Source of the DNA: Propionibacteriales bacterium
Lineage (GTDB): Bacteria > Actinomycetota > Actinomycetes > Propionibacteriales > Nocardioidaceae
Direction: 5' to 3'
NCBI GenBank assembly: GCA_026392465.1
Contig: JAPLCA010000016.1
Location: forward strand, 62,001 to 126,000
Length of the DNA: 64,000 bases
The notes under the pieces: model-generated
Told to the model about the DNA's origin: nothing
Databases searched by the model: none
The model's input: only the letters and a program-made list of their open reading frames with translations
Made by a program: the position numbers and the translations under genes
In this document: positions 17,422-28,578 of the stretch, in pieces
Numbering within the stretch: the first letter of the stretch is position 1
How the letters are laid out: every line of letters begins with the position of its first letter

Positions 17422-18818
17422 GCCTTCCTCGGGTTCTGCCGACCACGCGGGGCCCGGCCCCGTCGCGGGCCCACCGTCTCGACGAGCTCCTCGAGAGCCT
17501 CCTCGATGCACTGGCCCAGCACGTCGACGTCGGGCACGGCCTCGCGGTCGGCGACGATCCCGAAGAACACGCCGCCGTGGTACGACGTGACCCCGATGGA
17601 CAGCACCCGCTGGTCGATGAGCGGGATGGCCGGGTACACCTCGGCCACCTGCTCGCCCGCCATGTAGACGGGCTCCTGGGGGCCGGGCACGTTGGTGATG
17701 GTCAGGTGGTGCCCCCGCGACGTCTCGGCGGCGGCGACCCGGGCGCCCACCGCGTGGAACGTCGAGGTGGCGAAGCCGGGCAGGCTGGCGAGCTGGTTGG
17801 CGGCGACGGCTGACCCGGTCTCGCGGTGGTCCTTCAGCGCGTACGACACCTGGTGCAGGCGCACGACGGGGTTCGTCTCGCCGACCGGCAGCGACAGCAG
17901 GTGCCCGCGCACCTTGGAGCCGAGCGAGGTCGGGAGGCCGTCGTCGGCGGCGACCGACATCGGCACCATGGCGCGGAAGCTGGTCTTGGCCGTGACCGGC
18001 TCGGCGCGGGTCAGCATCCAGCCGCGGATGCCGCCGGTGATCACGGCGAGCACGACGTCGTTCACCGTGCCGCCGTGCTGGTCGCGCACCCGACGGTACT
18101 CGTCGAGGCAGGTGGAGACGGTCGTGAACCGGCGGTGGCGCGACAGCGTGCCGGACAGCACGCCACGCTGCGACGGGGCGCCCGCCCCCACCACGGGCAG
18201 GTGCCGCGCGACGCGTCCGACGTTCATCTCGGCGATCCGCAGGGCCTCGCCCGGGTGGCGCACGTTGCGCTCGAGCGTGGCGGCGACGACGCCCAGCGGC
18301 CCCGGCCGCGGCCGCGGGTTCCAGTCCTCGTGCGGGATGTCGCGGACCCGGTCGGTCTCCTCCAGGAGCACCTGCGCGAGGTCGATCGTCTCCGAGCCGT
18401 CGACGAGCGCCTGGTGCGCCTTGAACAGCAGCGCCACGCTGCCGTCCTCCAGGCCCTCGATGAGGTAGAGCTCCCACAGCGGTCGGTCGAGGTCGAGGCG
18501 ACGGGCCACGAGACGTCCGACCAGCTCGTGGAGCGCGTCGCGCGTGCCCGGCCGGGGCAGGGCGGAGCGCCGCACGTGCAAGGAGATGTCGAAGTCCTCG
18601 TCGTCGGTCCACAGCGGCGTGCCCAGGGCGCCCGGCACCTTGCTCGGCACCTGGCGGTAGCGCGGGACGATGTCGAGGCGCTCGTTGATGACGCCGATGA
18701 GCCGGTCGTAGGTGAGGGAGCCACCGGGCTCCAGGATCGCCAGCGAGGCGATCTGGCGGGGCACGTCCGGGCTGTCCAGGTTCAGGAACATCGCGTCCAG
18801 AGGACTCAGGCGCTGCAT
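17418..18818 (-). CDS. WS/DGAT-family O-acyltransferase-like protein lacking the catalytic histidine
   Basis: The 466-residue protein spans the full family length, with the N-terminal start MQRLSPLDAMFLNLDSP and the C-terminal NVPGP motif. WS/DGAT enzymes make wax esters or triacylglycerol from acyl-CoA at the membrane. Their motif HHxxxDG uses the second His as general base. Here it reads HQALVDG (135-141), so the base is Gln136. The codon is CAG, unambiguous in the sequence. The protein may be inactive, regulatory, or use another acyl-transfer mode. ATG 18818 is the natural start, and the gene is coupled downstream to the DUF6912-like gene. It lies 62 bases after the CpaE-like gene on the same strand. 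Confidence 0.85.
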   Translation of the reverse strand: MQRLSPLDAMFLNLDSPDVPRQIASLAILEPGGSLTYDRLIGVINERLDIVPRYRQVPSKVPGALGTPLWTDDEDFDISLHVRRSALPRPGTRDALHELVGRLVARRLDLDRPLWELYLIEGLEDGSVALLFKAHQALVDGSETIDLAQVLLEETDRVRDIPHEDWNPRPRPGPLGVVAATLERNVRHPGEALRIAEMNVGRVARHLPVVGAGAPSQRGVLSGTLSRHRRFTTVSTCLDEYRRVRDQHGGTVNDVVLAVITGGIRGWMLTRAEPVTAKTSFRAMVPMSVAADDGLPTSLGSKVRGHLLSLPVGETNPVVRLHQVSYALKDHRETGSAVAANQLASLPGFATSTFHAVGARVAAAETSRGHHLTITNVPGPQEPVYMAGEQVAEVYPAIPLIDQRVLSIGVTSYHGGVFFGIVADREAVPDVDVLGQCIEEALEELVETVGPRRGRAPRGRQNPRKA

Positions 18819-18880
18819 CTCACTCCTCGCAGATCCCGACGAACCTACCACCGGTACCGACGTCCGGCGTGCGGCGTGGT

Positions 18881-20020
18881 TCACGTCGTGGATGCGGCGA
18901 GCGTCACGGGACGGACCCGCGTCACGAGCGTCGCCAGCGTCCGGACGGAGGCGACCAGCGCCGACCTCGGGTCGACCTCGGTGAGGGTCGCCCCGCGCAG
19001 CGCGGCGGTGTCGACCGTGGGCCCGTCCTGGGGCAGCGCGACGAGCGGGCGGACGCCGGCGAGGCGGTGGACCGTCGAGGCCAGCTGCTCCACGCTCCAC
19101 CCGATCGAGTCGCGCACCTGGTTGAGCACGACGACCGGCTCGTCGGGCACCACGTCGCGCAGGTCGTGCAGACCCCGCACCAGACGGGTCAGTCCGACGG
19201 GGTCGGCCCGGCCCACCACGACCACCACGTCGGCCACCGTCAGCGCCGTGACGGTGGCCTGGTCGCGGCCTCCGCCCGGACCGTCGGGTGCCTCCAGGCA
19301 GGAGGCGACGTCGACGACGACGGTGTCGTGCGTGTCGGCCAGCTGCCGCAGCACCCGCTCGAGCGCAGCCGACCGCACGTGCACCCACATGTCCGGCCGG
19401 GGCAGCCCGGTGAGCACGCCGAGGCCCTCCCGAACGACCTGCAGGTGGTCCGGGACCTGCTCCTCGTGGCCCTGGTTCGCCACCCGGCAGGCCGCCATCA
19501 GGCCCGACACCTCGTCGAGCAGGCCGAGCTGCTGCGCCTGTGCGCCGCCGTAGGTGTCGGCGTCGACGAGCACGCAGCGCCGGCCGTCGCGGGCCATCGC
19601 GTCGGCCAGCGCGAGCGCGACGGTGCTGCGCCCCGGTGCACCCGACGGGCTCCAGACCGTCACGACGAGGCCGGCACGCGGCTCCTCCCCCTCGGCGCCC
19701 TCGACCAGCCCGTCGACCGGCCCGTCCGGGACGGGTCGGTCACCCCGGCTGACCTGGACGGTCCGCAGCGCCGACACGACGTCGTCGCCCGCCCCGACGG
19801 CGTCGGTGCCGAGAGCGGACGCGCGGTCGGCGGGGCCGAGACCCACCACGCGCACGCCTGCAGCACGCACGGCACGGACGGCCTCGACGTCGAGCCCGGG
19901 AGCCGACAGGTCGACCGCCGCCACCGCGACGTCGCCCGTCTGCGCGACGGCGATGAGCTCCGCGACGTCGACGCAGCGACGCACGAGCTGCAGGTCCGGC
20001 GCAGCCTCCAGGGCCCGCAC
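18881..20020 (-). CDS. CpaE/MinD-like ATPase with receiver-like N-terminal domain
   Basis: The annotated start GTG 20020 gives 379 residues. The first 100 resemble the pseudo-receiver of CpaE (pilus assembly/localisation ATPases); from about 115 a deviant Walker A (VWSPSGAPGRSTVALALA) and VLVDADTYGG mark a ParA/MinD P-loop ATPase. CpaE proteins position Flp/Tad pili. Homologous sequence (TSVVLAAAGAGWEAAAV) continues about 20 codons upstream of the GTG in the same frame, but no ATG, GTG or TTG occurs there before a stop. Either translation starts at a rare codon or an indel has removed the original GTGA-coupled start. The SAF-domain gene lies directly upstream. No other Tad pilus genes are in the window. 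Confidence 0.75.
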   Translation of the reverse strand: MRALEAAPDLQLVRRCVDVAELIAVAQTGDVAVAAVDLSAPGLDVEAVRAVRAAGVRVVGLGPADRASALGTDAVGAGDDVVSALRTVQVSRGDRPVPDGPVDGLVEGAEGEEPRAGLVVTVWSPSGAPGRSTVALALADAMARDGRRCVLVDADTYGGAQAQQLGLLDEVSGLMAACRVANQGHEEQVPDHLQVVREGLGVLTGLPRPDMWVHVRSAALERVLRQLADTHDTVVVDVASCLEAPDGPGGGRDQATVTALTVADVVVVVGRADPVGLTRLVRGLHDLRDVVPDEPVVVLNQVRDSIGWSVEQLASTVHRLAGVRPLVALPQDGPTVDTAALRGATLTEVDPRSALVASVRTLATLVTRVRPVTLAASTT

Positions 20021-20081
20021 GGCCGCCGCCTCCCAGCCCGCCCCGGCCGCGGCCAGGACGACCGACGTGTCGCGGAGGAGG

Positions 20082-20783
20082 TCACGAGCGCCGCACGATC
20101 GTCACGTGACCGGACGTCAACCGGGCCAGCGTGGCACCGTCGAGGTCGGGTCCGACGTCGACGAGCACGGTGCGTGCCCCGCCGGTGGCCCCGACCGCCC
20201 CGGCCCGGACGACCGCGACGCCCTCGAGCAGCAGTCGCGCTGGGCCGGCGTCCGTCGCGGCGGTGTCGCCGTCGGGCGACGGCCCGACCCAGACGTCGAC
20301 CCGCTCCCCGGCGCGCAGGTCGTCGGGCGCCGCCCCGAGTGCGACGGACAACGGCAGCTCGACGGTGGCCGTCGTGCCGTCGGCGACCAGGTCGGCGCGG
20401 CCGACGAGGGCGCCCTCCGCCCCGGCCCGGGACCACTGCAGCGTCTCGAGCCGACCGGGGAGCTCCTGGTCGGTGCGCAGCAGCGCGTCGGCCGCGTCGC
20501 CGTCGACCCGGGCGCGGGTCTCGACGAGGTCGCCGCGTCGGACCGGCTCGCCGGCCTCGACGTCGCGCGCGAGCGCCCAGTAGGGCTCGGTGTCGTCGGC
20601 GGCCGCCACCACGGACGCTCCGAGCACCGTCGCGCCCAGCACGAGCAGCACTCCCAGGACGAGGCGCGGGTCGGTCCAGGGCTGCTGCCGCAGTCGCGCG
20701 GCCGGCCCTCCCGAGGCCCCGGCCGGTACCGCACCCGTCCTGCTGTCCTCGCCACCTGGCCGTGGCCCCCGCCCGATCACCAT
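20082..20783 (-). CDS. SAF-domain (CpaB/RcpC-like) membrane protein
   Basis: The protein has 233 residues. A basic, disordered N-terminus (1-38), one membrane helix (about 40-60) and an outside SAF domain (about 68-130; ALARDVEAGEPVRRGDLVETR) are followed by a second beta-rich half ending VTIVRRS. CpaB/RcpC proteins are periplasmic parts of Tad pilus machines, and SAF domains can bind glycans. With the CpaE-like gene it forms an isolated pair, which suggests a pilus-independent or remnant function. The ATG at 20783 has a TAGAAA box six bases upstream and may be leaderless. Confidence 0.75.
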   Translation of the reverse strand: MVIGRGPRPGGEDSRTGAVPAGASGGPAARLRQQPWTDPRLVLGVLLVLGATVLGASVVAAADDTEPYWALARDVEAGEPVRRGDLVETRARVDGDAADALLRTDQELPGRLETLQWSRAGAEGALVGRADLVADGTTATVELPLSVALGAAPDDLRAGERVDVWVGPSPDGDTAATDAGPARLLLEGVAVVRAGAVGATGGARTVLVDVGPDLDGATLARLTSGHVTIVRRS

Positions 20784-20902
20784 GGCCCGTTTCTACTGCG
20801 ATGGCAGCGATGTCGTCCAGCAACGGGGTGTGGATCGGGACGTCCGTCCACAGGCTCGGGACCGTCACGGCCCGTGACACCAGGCCGTGGGAGCATGGGC
20901 CC

Positions 20903-21157
20903 ATGTCCGACGCGACTCCTCGCTTCCTCACCCTCGCCGACGTGGCCGAGGTGCTGAACGTGACGGTGCGCCAGGTGTACGCGCTCGTGCGCTCGGGCGA
21001 GCTGAAGGGCATCCAGATCGGTGGACGCAACCAGTGGCGGGTCGAGAACGATCAGCTGGAGGACTACATCCGCCGTCAGTACGCGCGCGCCGAGCAGGCC
21101 GTCGCCGAGCTGTCGGACGCCGACCTCGCGGACCAGACCGACGACGTCACACGCTGA
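20903..21157 (+). CDS. Small excisionase/MerR-type helix-turn-helix protein
   Basis: The 84-residue DNA-binding protein reads FLTLADVAEVLNVTVRQVYALVRSGELKGIQIGG, the winged-helix pattern of the HTH_17/excisionase family, then a Trp-containing wing (NQWRVE) and a short helical tail. In actinobacteria such stand-alone proteins, including BldC relatives, act as regulators that bind tandem direct repeats cooperatively. The gene is divergent from the SAF gene. Three perfect-period 10-bp repeats lie at 21811-21840 in the promoter of the LysM gene about 650 bases downstream, a possible target. Confidence 0.88.
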   Translation: MSDATPRFLTLADVAEVLNVTVRQVYALVRSGELKGIQIGGRNQWRVENDQLEDYIRRQYARAEQAVAELSDADLADQTDDVTR

Positions 21158-21175
21158 CGCTGCCCGGCACTGCCC

Positions 21176-21220
21176 CGCCCAGCACAGCACTGCCCGGCAC
21201 AGCACTGCCCAGCACAGCAC
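21176..21220. repeat. Tandem 15-bp repeats after the helix-turn-helix gene
   Basis: Three near-identical copies of (T/C)GCCC(A/G)GCACAGCAC lie end to end, with a degenerate fourth start on the left and right. They sit in the 76 bases between the convergent HTH gene and the next minus-strand gene. Confidence 0.85.
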
Positions 21221-21233
21221 TGCCGGCTGGTGA

Positions 21234-21731
21234 TCACCGGCCGAGCGTGACGACCGCGAGAGCCCGCAGCGGCACGAGCAGGTCGCGCTCGGCGGTCCGC
21301 AGCACCACGGCTCCTTCGACGACCCGCGTCACGTGGGCGCGGAGCGTGGCACCGTCGGTCCTGACCACCCGGACCTCGTCGCCGTCGTCGCGCAGCCGGC
21401 GCAGCACGTGCGGCCAGCCCAGGCGCGCGTCGACCGGGGACGGAGCCGGGGCGCGCCCGTCGGCGCGCACCCCGGTCACCGCGTCGATCGCGACCACGTG
21501 CTCGACACCACCGGCGTCGAGGCGCACGAGCCGGTCGTTCGCGAAACCGACCTGACCGGCCAGCCGGCCCGCGCCCAGCAGCTCCAGCTCGACGTGCCCG
21601 CCGAGGAACGAGCGCCACGGCGTCCGGGACCACTCCTCGTCGCGCAGCTCGGCCACCAGGGCGTCGCGCTCGAGGAGCGCGTCGTCGTCGAGCGACGCCT
21701 CGAGCTCGGCGAAGAGACGCTCCCAGCGCAT
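21234..21731 (-). CDS. Conserved actinobacterial protein of unknown function
   Basis: This 165-residue protein starting at ATG 21731 (MRWERLFAELEASLDDDALLERDALVAEL) is unrecognised beyond belonging to a common actinobacterial hypothetical group. It has an N-terminal helical segment and then a beta-rich core with repeated Val/Gly strands (HVELELLGAGRLAGQVGFANDRL), possibly an SH3-like or RNA-binding barrel. There is no signal peptide or membrane segment. It is convergent with the HTH gene and divergent from the LysM gene. Confidence 0.75.
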   Translation of the reverse strand: MRWERLFAELEASLDDDALLERDALVAELRDEEWSRTPWRSFLGGHVELELLGAGRLAGQVGFANDRLVRLDAGGVEHVVAIDAVTGVRADGRAPAPSPVDARLGWPHVLRRLRDDGDEVRVVRTDGATLRAHVTRVVEGAVVLRTAERDLLVPLRALAVVTLGR

Positions 21732-21781
21732 GGCAGCACCGTACCCCCGTCCCGTCCGGCGGCTCGCCTGTGCACCACGCC

Positions 21782-21810
21782 TTGACTCAGCGCGACTTCC
21801 GTTCTTCGAT
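21782..21810 (+). promoter_or_regulatory. Putative sigma-70-type promoter of the LysM gene
   Basis: TTGACT (21782-21787), 17-nt spacer, TTCGAT (21805-21810). Transcription would start near 21817, inside the direct-repeat array. Confidence 0.5.
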
Positions 21811-21840
21811 GTCGTCAAACGTCATCAAACGTCAGGAAAC
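21811..21840 (+). promoter_or_regulatory. Three 10-bp direct repeats, candidate operator
   Basis: GTCGTCAAAC, GTCATCAAAC and GTCAGGAAAC stand head to tail with exact 10-bp period, one helical turn each. They overlap the predicted transcription start and end seven bases before the LysM gene ATG. Such same-face repeats suit cooperative binding by a small HTH protein; the HTH gene at 20903 is the nearest candidate. Confidence 0.5.
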
Positions 21841-21846
21841 AGCATC

Positions 21847-22479
21847 ATGCGTCTTCGGTGGTCCGGTCACCTGTGCTGGCTCGTCTCGATCGTCGTGCTC
21901 CTCGCACGAGGACCGCTCGTCGAGCGGACCGTCGCGGGGGTGGGCGCGAGGTCGTTCCCGACGGCCCTCACGTCCCTCCTCGAGCTCGCCCTGCTCTCGG
22001 TCGCGGCGTGGGCCGCGGTGGTGCTGGGTCTCGCACTCGTCGGCGGCCGGGCGACCGTCGTCGCGGCGCGGCTGCTGCCCCGCGCCATCCGGGGCGCGCT
22101 GGTCGCCGGGGTCGTCACGACGTTGTCGGTCGGCACCGCGCACGCCGCTCCCTCGTCCTCCCCCGACCCGACGCCCCCCGACCCGAAGGCCGCCGCCTCG
22201 ACGCTCGACGGTCTCGTCCTGCCCGACCGCCCCACGTCGGGCGCCGACGCCGCTGCGTCGGCGGTACCGTCCGCGCGGCCGGCCCCCGACACGGTGGTGG
22301 TGGCTCCCGGCGACTCGCTGTGGAGCATCGCAACAGCGCGCTCGGGACCCCGCGCGACCGCCGCGGACATCGCCGCGTCGACCGAGCGGTGGTACCGGGA
22401 GAACCACGACGTGGTCGGTCCCGACCCGGACCTGCTGCAGCCCGGTCAGCGCCTCAGCGCACCGCGGGAGTCAGCATGA
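21847..22479 (+). CDS. Membrane-anchored LysM peptidoglycan-binding protein
   Basis: The protein has 210 residues. Three hydrophobic segments (about 8-22, 37-62 and 75-95) are followed by a Pro/Ser/Asp-rich linker and a C-terminal LysM domain (about 140-205; VVAPGDSLWSIATA, the variable Asn/Glu helix, LLQPGQRL). LysM binds N-acetylglucosamine in peptidoglycan, so the protein is probably tethered to the membrane and reaches the wall. ATG 21847 is chosen because it sits just after the direct repeats and before the first membrane helix. Its stop overlaps the start of the Rv3235-like gene (ATGA). Confidence 0.88.
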   Translation: MRLRWSGHLCWLVSIVVLLARGPLVERTVAGVGARSFPTALTSLLELALLSVAAWAAVVLGLALVGGRATVVAARLLPRAIRGALVAGVVTTLSVGTAHAAPSSSPDPTPPDPKAAASTLDGLVLPDRPTSGADAAASAVPSARPAPDTVVVAPGDSLWSIATARSGPRATAADIAASTERWYRENHDVVGPDPDLLQPGQRLSAPRESA

Positions 22480-22964
22480 GGACGTCGACGGAGCTCCGCT
22501 CCCCCGCACGCTTCGTCACCGACGAGGACGCGCTGCCGGCGCAGCTCCCGCTGCCGCTGCCCGGCTCGCCCACCTCGGTCGTGCCGGTCCCGCGGACCCG
22601 CGACGGGGAGGAGCTGGCCCGACAGCTGCGGGCACCGCTCGCCCGGTTCATGCAAGGGGTGACCGAGGTGCTGTGCGGCGGGCGTCCGGCACGGCAGCTC
22701 TCGGCCTGGATGACACCCGACGCGCACCGCGCCCTCGTGACCGCGCTCGTGCGACAGGGCCGCGTCCCGACCCGTCCCGACCGGCGCCCCGCGGGCGGTC
22801 GGCTCGCGTCGGTGCACCTCTCGGTGGTGAGCGAGCGCGCCGTCGAGGTCACGGGCCGCATGGTCCACCGGGGACGCTCGCACGCGATCGCCGTCCGCCT
22901 GGAGCTCGTCACCTCTCCCCGCGGCCGCGCGGTCTGGACCTGCACCGCGCTCGAGTGGGCCTGA
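22476..22964 (+). CDS. Rv3235-family protein
   Basis: The protein has 162 residues: a disordered N-terminal 40 and a compact domain (about 45-160) with the family pattern LARFMQGVTEVLCGGRPARQL and VHLSVVSERAVEVTGRM. There is no signal peptide. Rv3235 homologues sit beside secA in many actinobacteria, and here too secA is the convergent neighbour. Function is unknown. The last five codons and stop are repeated just downstream (15-bp copies at 22950 and 22967). Confidence 0.85.
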   Translation: MRTSTELRSPARFVTDEDALPAQLPLPLPGSPTSVVPVPRTRDGEELARQLRAPLARFMQGVTEVLCGGRPARQLSAWMTPDAHRALVTALVRQGRVPTRPDRRPAGGRLASVHLSVVSERAVEVTGRMVHRGRSHAIAVRLELVTSPRGRAVWTCTALEWA

Positions 22965-23010
22965 CACTCGAGTGGGCCTGAGACTGGGGCGTACGGAGTA
23001 GCCGCACGAC

Positions 23011-23046
23011 GAAGGGCCCGCACCGCCGTGGCGGTGCGGGCCCTTC
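23011..23046. terminator. Strong bidirectional hairpin terminator
   Basis: A 17-bp perfect stem (GAAGGGCCCGCACCGCC and its complement) closes on a 2-nt centre. It lies 46 bases after the Rv3235-like stop and 7 bases before the convergent secA stop, so it probably serves both. Confidence 0.9.
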
Positions 23047-23053
23047 GGCCGGG

Positions 23054-25771
<2,718 letters not shown>

Positions 25772-25859
25772 GGTGGACGCACTCCTGAGTTGGTGAGACG
25801 GACCTCTCGCAGTGTATGCCGCGGGACCAGCACGGCGGGCACGGGTGGCGCGCCGAGGG

Positions 25860-27065
25860 CTACACGAACGTGCGGACGTCCGCCGCGAGGTCGCCGCGCT
25901 CGCCGACCTGGACGCTGCCGAGGCCCAGCCAGCGGGCCATCGTCCGCAGCTCCTCAGCCAGCTCCGCCGCGGTGTCCGCCGGGGCGGCGGGCTCCGACCA
26001 CGCGCCGTGGACGACGAGCGTGCCGCGCGCACGGTCCGCCTTCAGGTCGACCCGCGCGACGATCGCGTCACCCAGCAGGAACGGCAGCACGTAGTAGCCG
26101 TACTCGCGCTGCGCCTCGGGCACGTAGATCTCGATGCGGTAGCGGAAGCCGAAGAGGCGCTCGGTGCGCTCACGCTCGAAGACGAGCGGGTCGAAGGGGC
26201 TCAGCAGCGTCCGGGCGCGCACGGCGCGGGGTCGCGCGGCCTCGTGGTGCAGCCACGCGGGCCGGTCCCACCCCTGCACGCGCACGGGCAGCAGCACGCC
26301 GGCGTCGGCGAGGTCCTCGACCGCGGCGCGGGTCGGCTCCGGTGCCGACCGGAAGTAGTCGCGCAGGCACGGGACGGTCGCGACGCCGTGAGCGCGGGCC
26401 GCGTGCTCGACCATCACGCGGTGCGCCTCGGCCTCGTCGAGGGCCGGCCGCGCGAGGACGTCGGCCGGGATGACCCGCTCCGGCAGGTCGTACTCGCGCT
26501 CGAACTGCGCCGTGCGACGCGCCGACGTCAGCTGTCCGCCGTGGAAGAGGAACTCGAGGGCGTTCTTGGTGGCCGTCCAGTTCCATCCCCAGTGCGAGCG
26601 GTCGCGCACGCGCTCCTCGCCGAGGGCGGCGTCGACCTGGCGCGCGGTGAGCGGCCCGTGCTCGGCCACGTGCGCCAGCACGGCGTCGACGAGCTCCGGC
26701 TGCTCGCGCGCGACGCGGTCGGGTCCGCCCCAGAGCCCGCGCCGCGACGCCATCCGGTGCTGCATGGCGGGCCACAGGTCGACGTCGACGAAGGTGGCGA
26801 CGTGCGCCCAGTACTCGAACATGAGCCGCGGCGACCGGCCGGCCGCACGGTGGAACAGCTCGAGGTCGTAGGGCCCGCACCGGGAGTACAGCGGCAGGTG
26901 GTGAGCACGCTGGAGCACGTTGACGGAGTCGATCTGGAAGAACCCGAGCCGGCGCAGCGTGCTGCGCAGGTGGGGACGCCCGACGGCGGTCGGCCGTGCG
27001 CGGGTGAACCCCTGCGCGGCGAGCGCGACGCGGCGGGCCTGCAGCGTGGTGAGACGTTCGGTCAC
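25860..27065 (-). CDS. Winged-helix YcaQ/AlkX-type DNA glycosylase-like protein
   Basis: The protein has 401 residues. It resembles the winged-helix family that includes YcaQ, which unhooks DNA interstrand crosslinks. Features include [13 protein letters not shown] at the start, [15 protein letters not shown] and [18 protein letters not shown] (HxxxF-like and Gln/Asp region), and the C-terminal VLPFLLGD followed by [13 protein letters not shown] 27065 is preferred because CAGGA lies eight bases upstream; ATG 27074 and GTG 27095 are alternatives. Function in alkylation or crosslink repair is inferred from family. No operon partner is evident. Confidence 0.82.
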   Translation of the reverse strand: MTERLTTLQARRVALAAQGFTRARPTAVGRPHLRSTLRRLGFFQIDSVNVLQRAHHLPLYSRCGPYDLELFHRAAGRSPRLMFEYWAHVATFVDVDLWPAMQHRMASRRGLWGGPDRVAREQPELVDAVLAHVAEHGPLTARQVDAALGEERVRDRSHWGWNWTATKNALEFLFHGGQLTSARRTAQFEREYDLPERVIPADVLARPALDEAEAHRVMVEHAARAHGVATVPCLRDYFRSAPEPTRAAVEDLADAGVLLPVRVQGWDRPAWLHHEAARPRAVRARTLLSPFDPLVFERERTERLFGFRYRIEIYVPEAQREYGYYVLPFLLGDAIVARVDLKADRARGTLVVHGAWSEPAAPADTAAELAEELRTMARWLGLGSVQVGERGDLAADVRTFV

Positions 27066-27123
27066 GTCGAGCATCCTGCCGGGCGGCACCGACACCGGGG
27101 CCGCGACCCCGCGTGTGGTGGGC

Positions 27124-27789
27124 TCAGACCGGGTCGTCGAGCAGGTTGCTGCGCACGGCGTACATAGCGGCCTCCATGCGCGACTTCATCTGCAGCTTCT
27201 CGAGCATGTTGCGGATGTGGTTCTTGACCGTGTTCTCGCTGATGAACAGCTCCTCGGCGATCTCACGGTTGCTCAGCCCCTTGGCGACGAGCCGCAGCAC
27301 CTGCAGCTCGCGGGCGGTCAGCTGTGCGGTGGCCGGCGCCGGGCTGCGCGACATCTGCACGAACTCGTCGAGCAGCTTGGTCGCCATGCTGGGGCTGATG
27401 AGCGACTGGCCCGCCGCCACGAGCCGCACGGCCTCCGCGACCTGGTCGTAGGTCGAGCCGTCCTTGAGCAGGTAGCCCGAGGCGCCGCTGCGGATCGACT
27501 CGTAGAGGTCGGACTCCTCGTCGCTCGCGGTCAGCATGATGATGCCGGTCGACGGCGAGATCGACTTGATGGTCTTGCAGACCTCCACGCCGGACCGCCC
27601 CGGCATCCGCACGTCGAGGAGCACCACGTCGGCGGGTGTCTCCTCGACGGCCGCGATGGCCTGGTCGCCGTCACCGACCTCGACGAGCTCGAGATCGGCG
27701 TCGGCGCCCAGGACCATCGACACGCCGCGCCGGAAGAGCTCCTGGTCGTCGACGAGCAGCACGCGGATGCGGGGCGCCCGAGAAGTCAC
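27124..27789 (-). CDS. NarL/LuxR-family response regulator
   Basis: The protein has 221 residues. A receiver domain (1-125; Asp14-Asp15, phospho-acceptor Asp59 in VVLLDV, Lys in LLKDGS) and a LuxR-type helix-turn-helix (about 150-210; LTARELQVLRLVAKGLSNREIAEELF) are intact. No histidine kinase is adjacent, so it is an orphan regulator. It starts 33 bases after the hpf stop on the same strand and could be transcribed with it, linking it to stress or stationary phase. Confidence 0.92.
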   Translation of the reverse strand: MTSRAPRIRVLLVDDQELFRRGVSMVLGADADLELVEVGDGDQAIAAVEETPADVVLLDVRMPGRSGVEVCKTIKSISPSTGIIMLTASDEESDLYESIRSGASGYLLKDGSTYDQVAEAVRLVAAGQSLISPSMATKLLDEFVQMSRSPAPATAQLTARELQVLRLVAKGLSNREIAEELFISENTVKNHIRNMLEKLQMKSRMEAAMYAVRSNLLDDPV

Positions 27790-27821
27790 TCGTGCATCAT
27801 GCCACGCACGAGCGGCATCCG

Positions 27822-28478
27822 TCAGGGGGCGACGTCGCCCGACAGGTCGCCGGACTCGTCGACGTCGAGGTGGATGACTCCGTAGTCGTAGCCCTTGCGG
27901 AGGTACACGACGCTGGGTCGCATCGAGTCCTTCTCGAGGAACAGGTAGAAGTCGTGGCCGACGAGCTCCATCTCGTAGAGCGCCTGCTCGAGGGTCATGG
28001 GGACGCCCCGGTGCGTCTTCTCGCGGACCACGAGCGGGCAGTCGCCCTGCACGTGCACACCGGCGACCGTGGTGGTCTCGACGTCGGCGTCCTCGCGGGA
28101 CCCGTCGAGCAGGCCCGACGGCACCTCGGCGGGCATCTCCGCGATCGAGACGGGACGTCGCTTGCCGTGGCTGATGCGCTTGCGGTCGGCGGCACGCCGC
28201 AGCCGGGCCTCGAGCTTGTCGATGGCGGCGTCGAGCGCCGAGTGCTGGTCGGTCGAGCTGGCCTCGGCCCGGACCGCCGGACCCCGCGACCGGAGCGTCA
28301 TCTCCACGCGCGCGGCCTGCTCGTGCTGCCGCGGGTTCTTCTCGTGGGTGACCTCGACCTCGACGCGGTTGATCTTCTGGCGCTGGTCGTACTTCTCGAT
28401 CCGGTGCAGCTTCTCCTCGACGTGCTGGCGGAACCGGTCGGAGATCTCGCTGTTGCGGCCGTTGACGACGATTTCCAT
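27822..28478 (-). CDS. hpf: Long-form ribosome hibernation promoting factor
   Basis: The protein has 218 residues. The N-terminal domain (1-105; MEIVVNGRNSEISDRFRQHV) binds the 30S decoding site. The C-terminal domain (about 160-215; MTLEQALYEMELVGHDFYLF) dimerises and makes 100S ribosomes. A Lys/Arg-rich linker joins them. The strong GGGAGG before ATG 28478 fits high expression. It corresponds to mycobacterial Rv3241c, between comF and secA. It protects idle ribosomes in stationary phase or hypoxia. Confidence 0.95.
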   Translation of the reverse strand: MEIVVNGRNSEISDRFRQHVEEKLHRIEKYDQRQKINRVEVEVTHEKNPRQHEQAARVEMTLRSRGPAVRAEASSTDQHSALDAAIDKLEARLRRAADRKRISHGKRRPVSIAEMPAEVPSGLLDGSREDADVETTTVAGVHVQGDCPLVVREKTHRGVPMTLEQALYEMELVGHDFYLFLEKDSMRPSVVYLRKGYDYGVIHLDVDESGDLSGDVAP

Positions 28479-28578
28479 GGGGGCCTCCCTGCGCTCGGTC
28501 GTGCGATGTTTACATGCCATCGAACTTAGACCGACCGGCGCGCGGACACCAGAGGAACACGGAGTTCCTCGGCGACGT

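Noticed and set aside
21176-21220. CRISPR array
   Set aside because: Repeats are contiguous 15-mers without spacers, and no cas gene is present.
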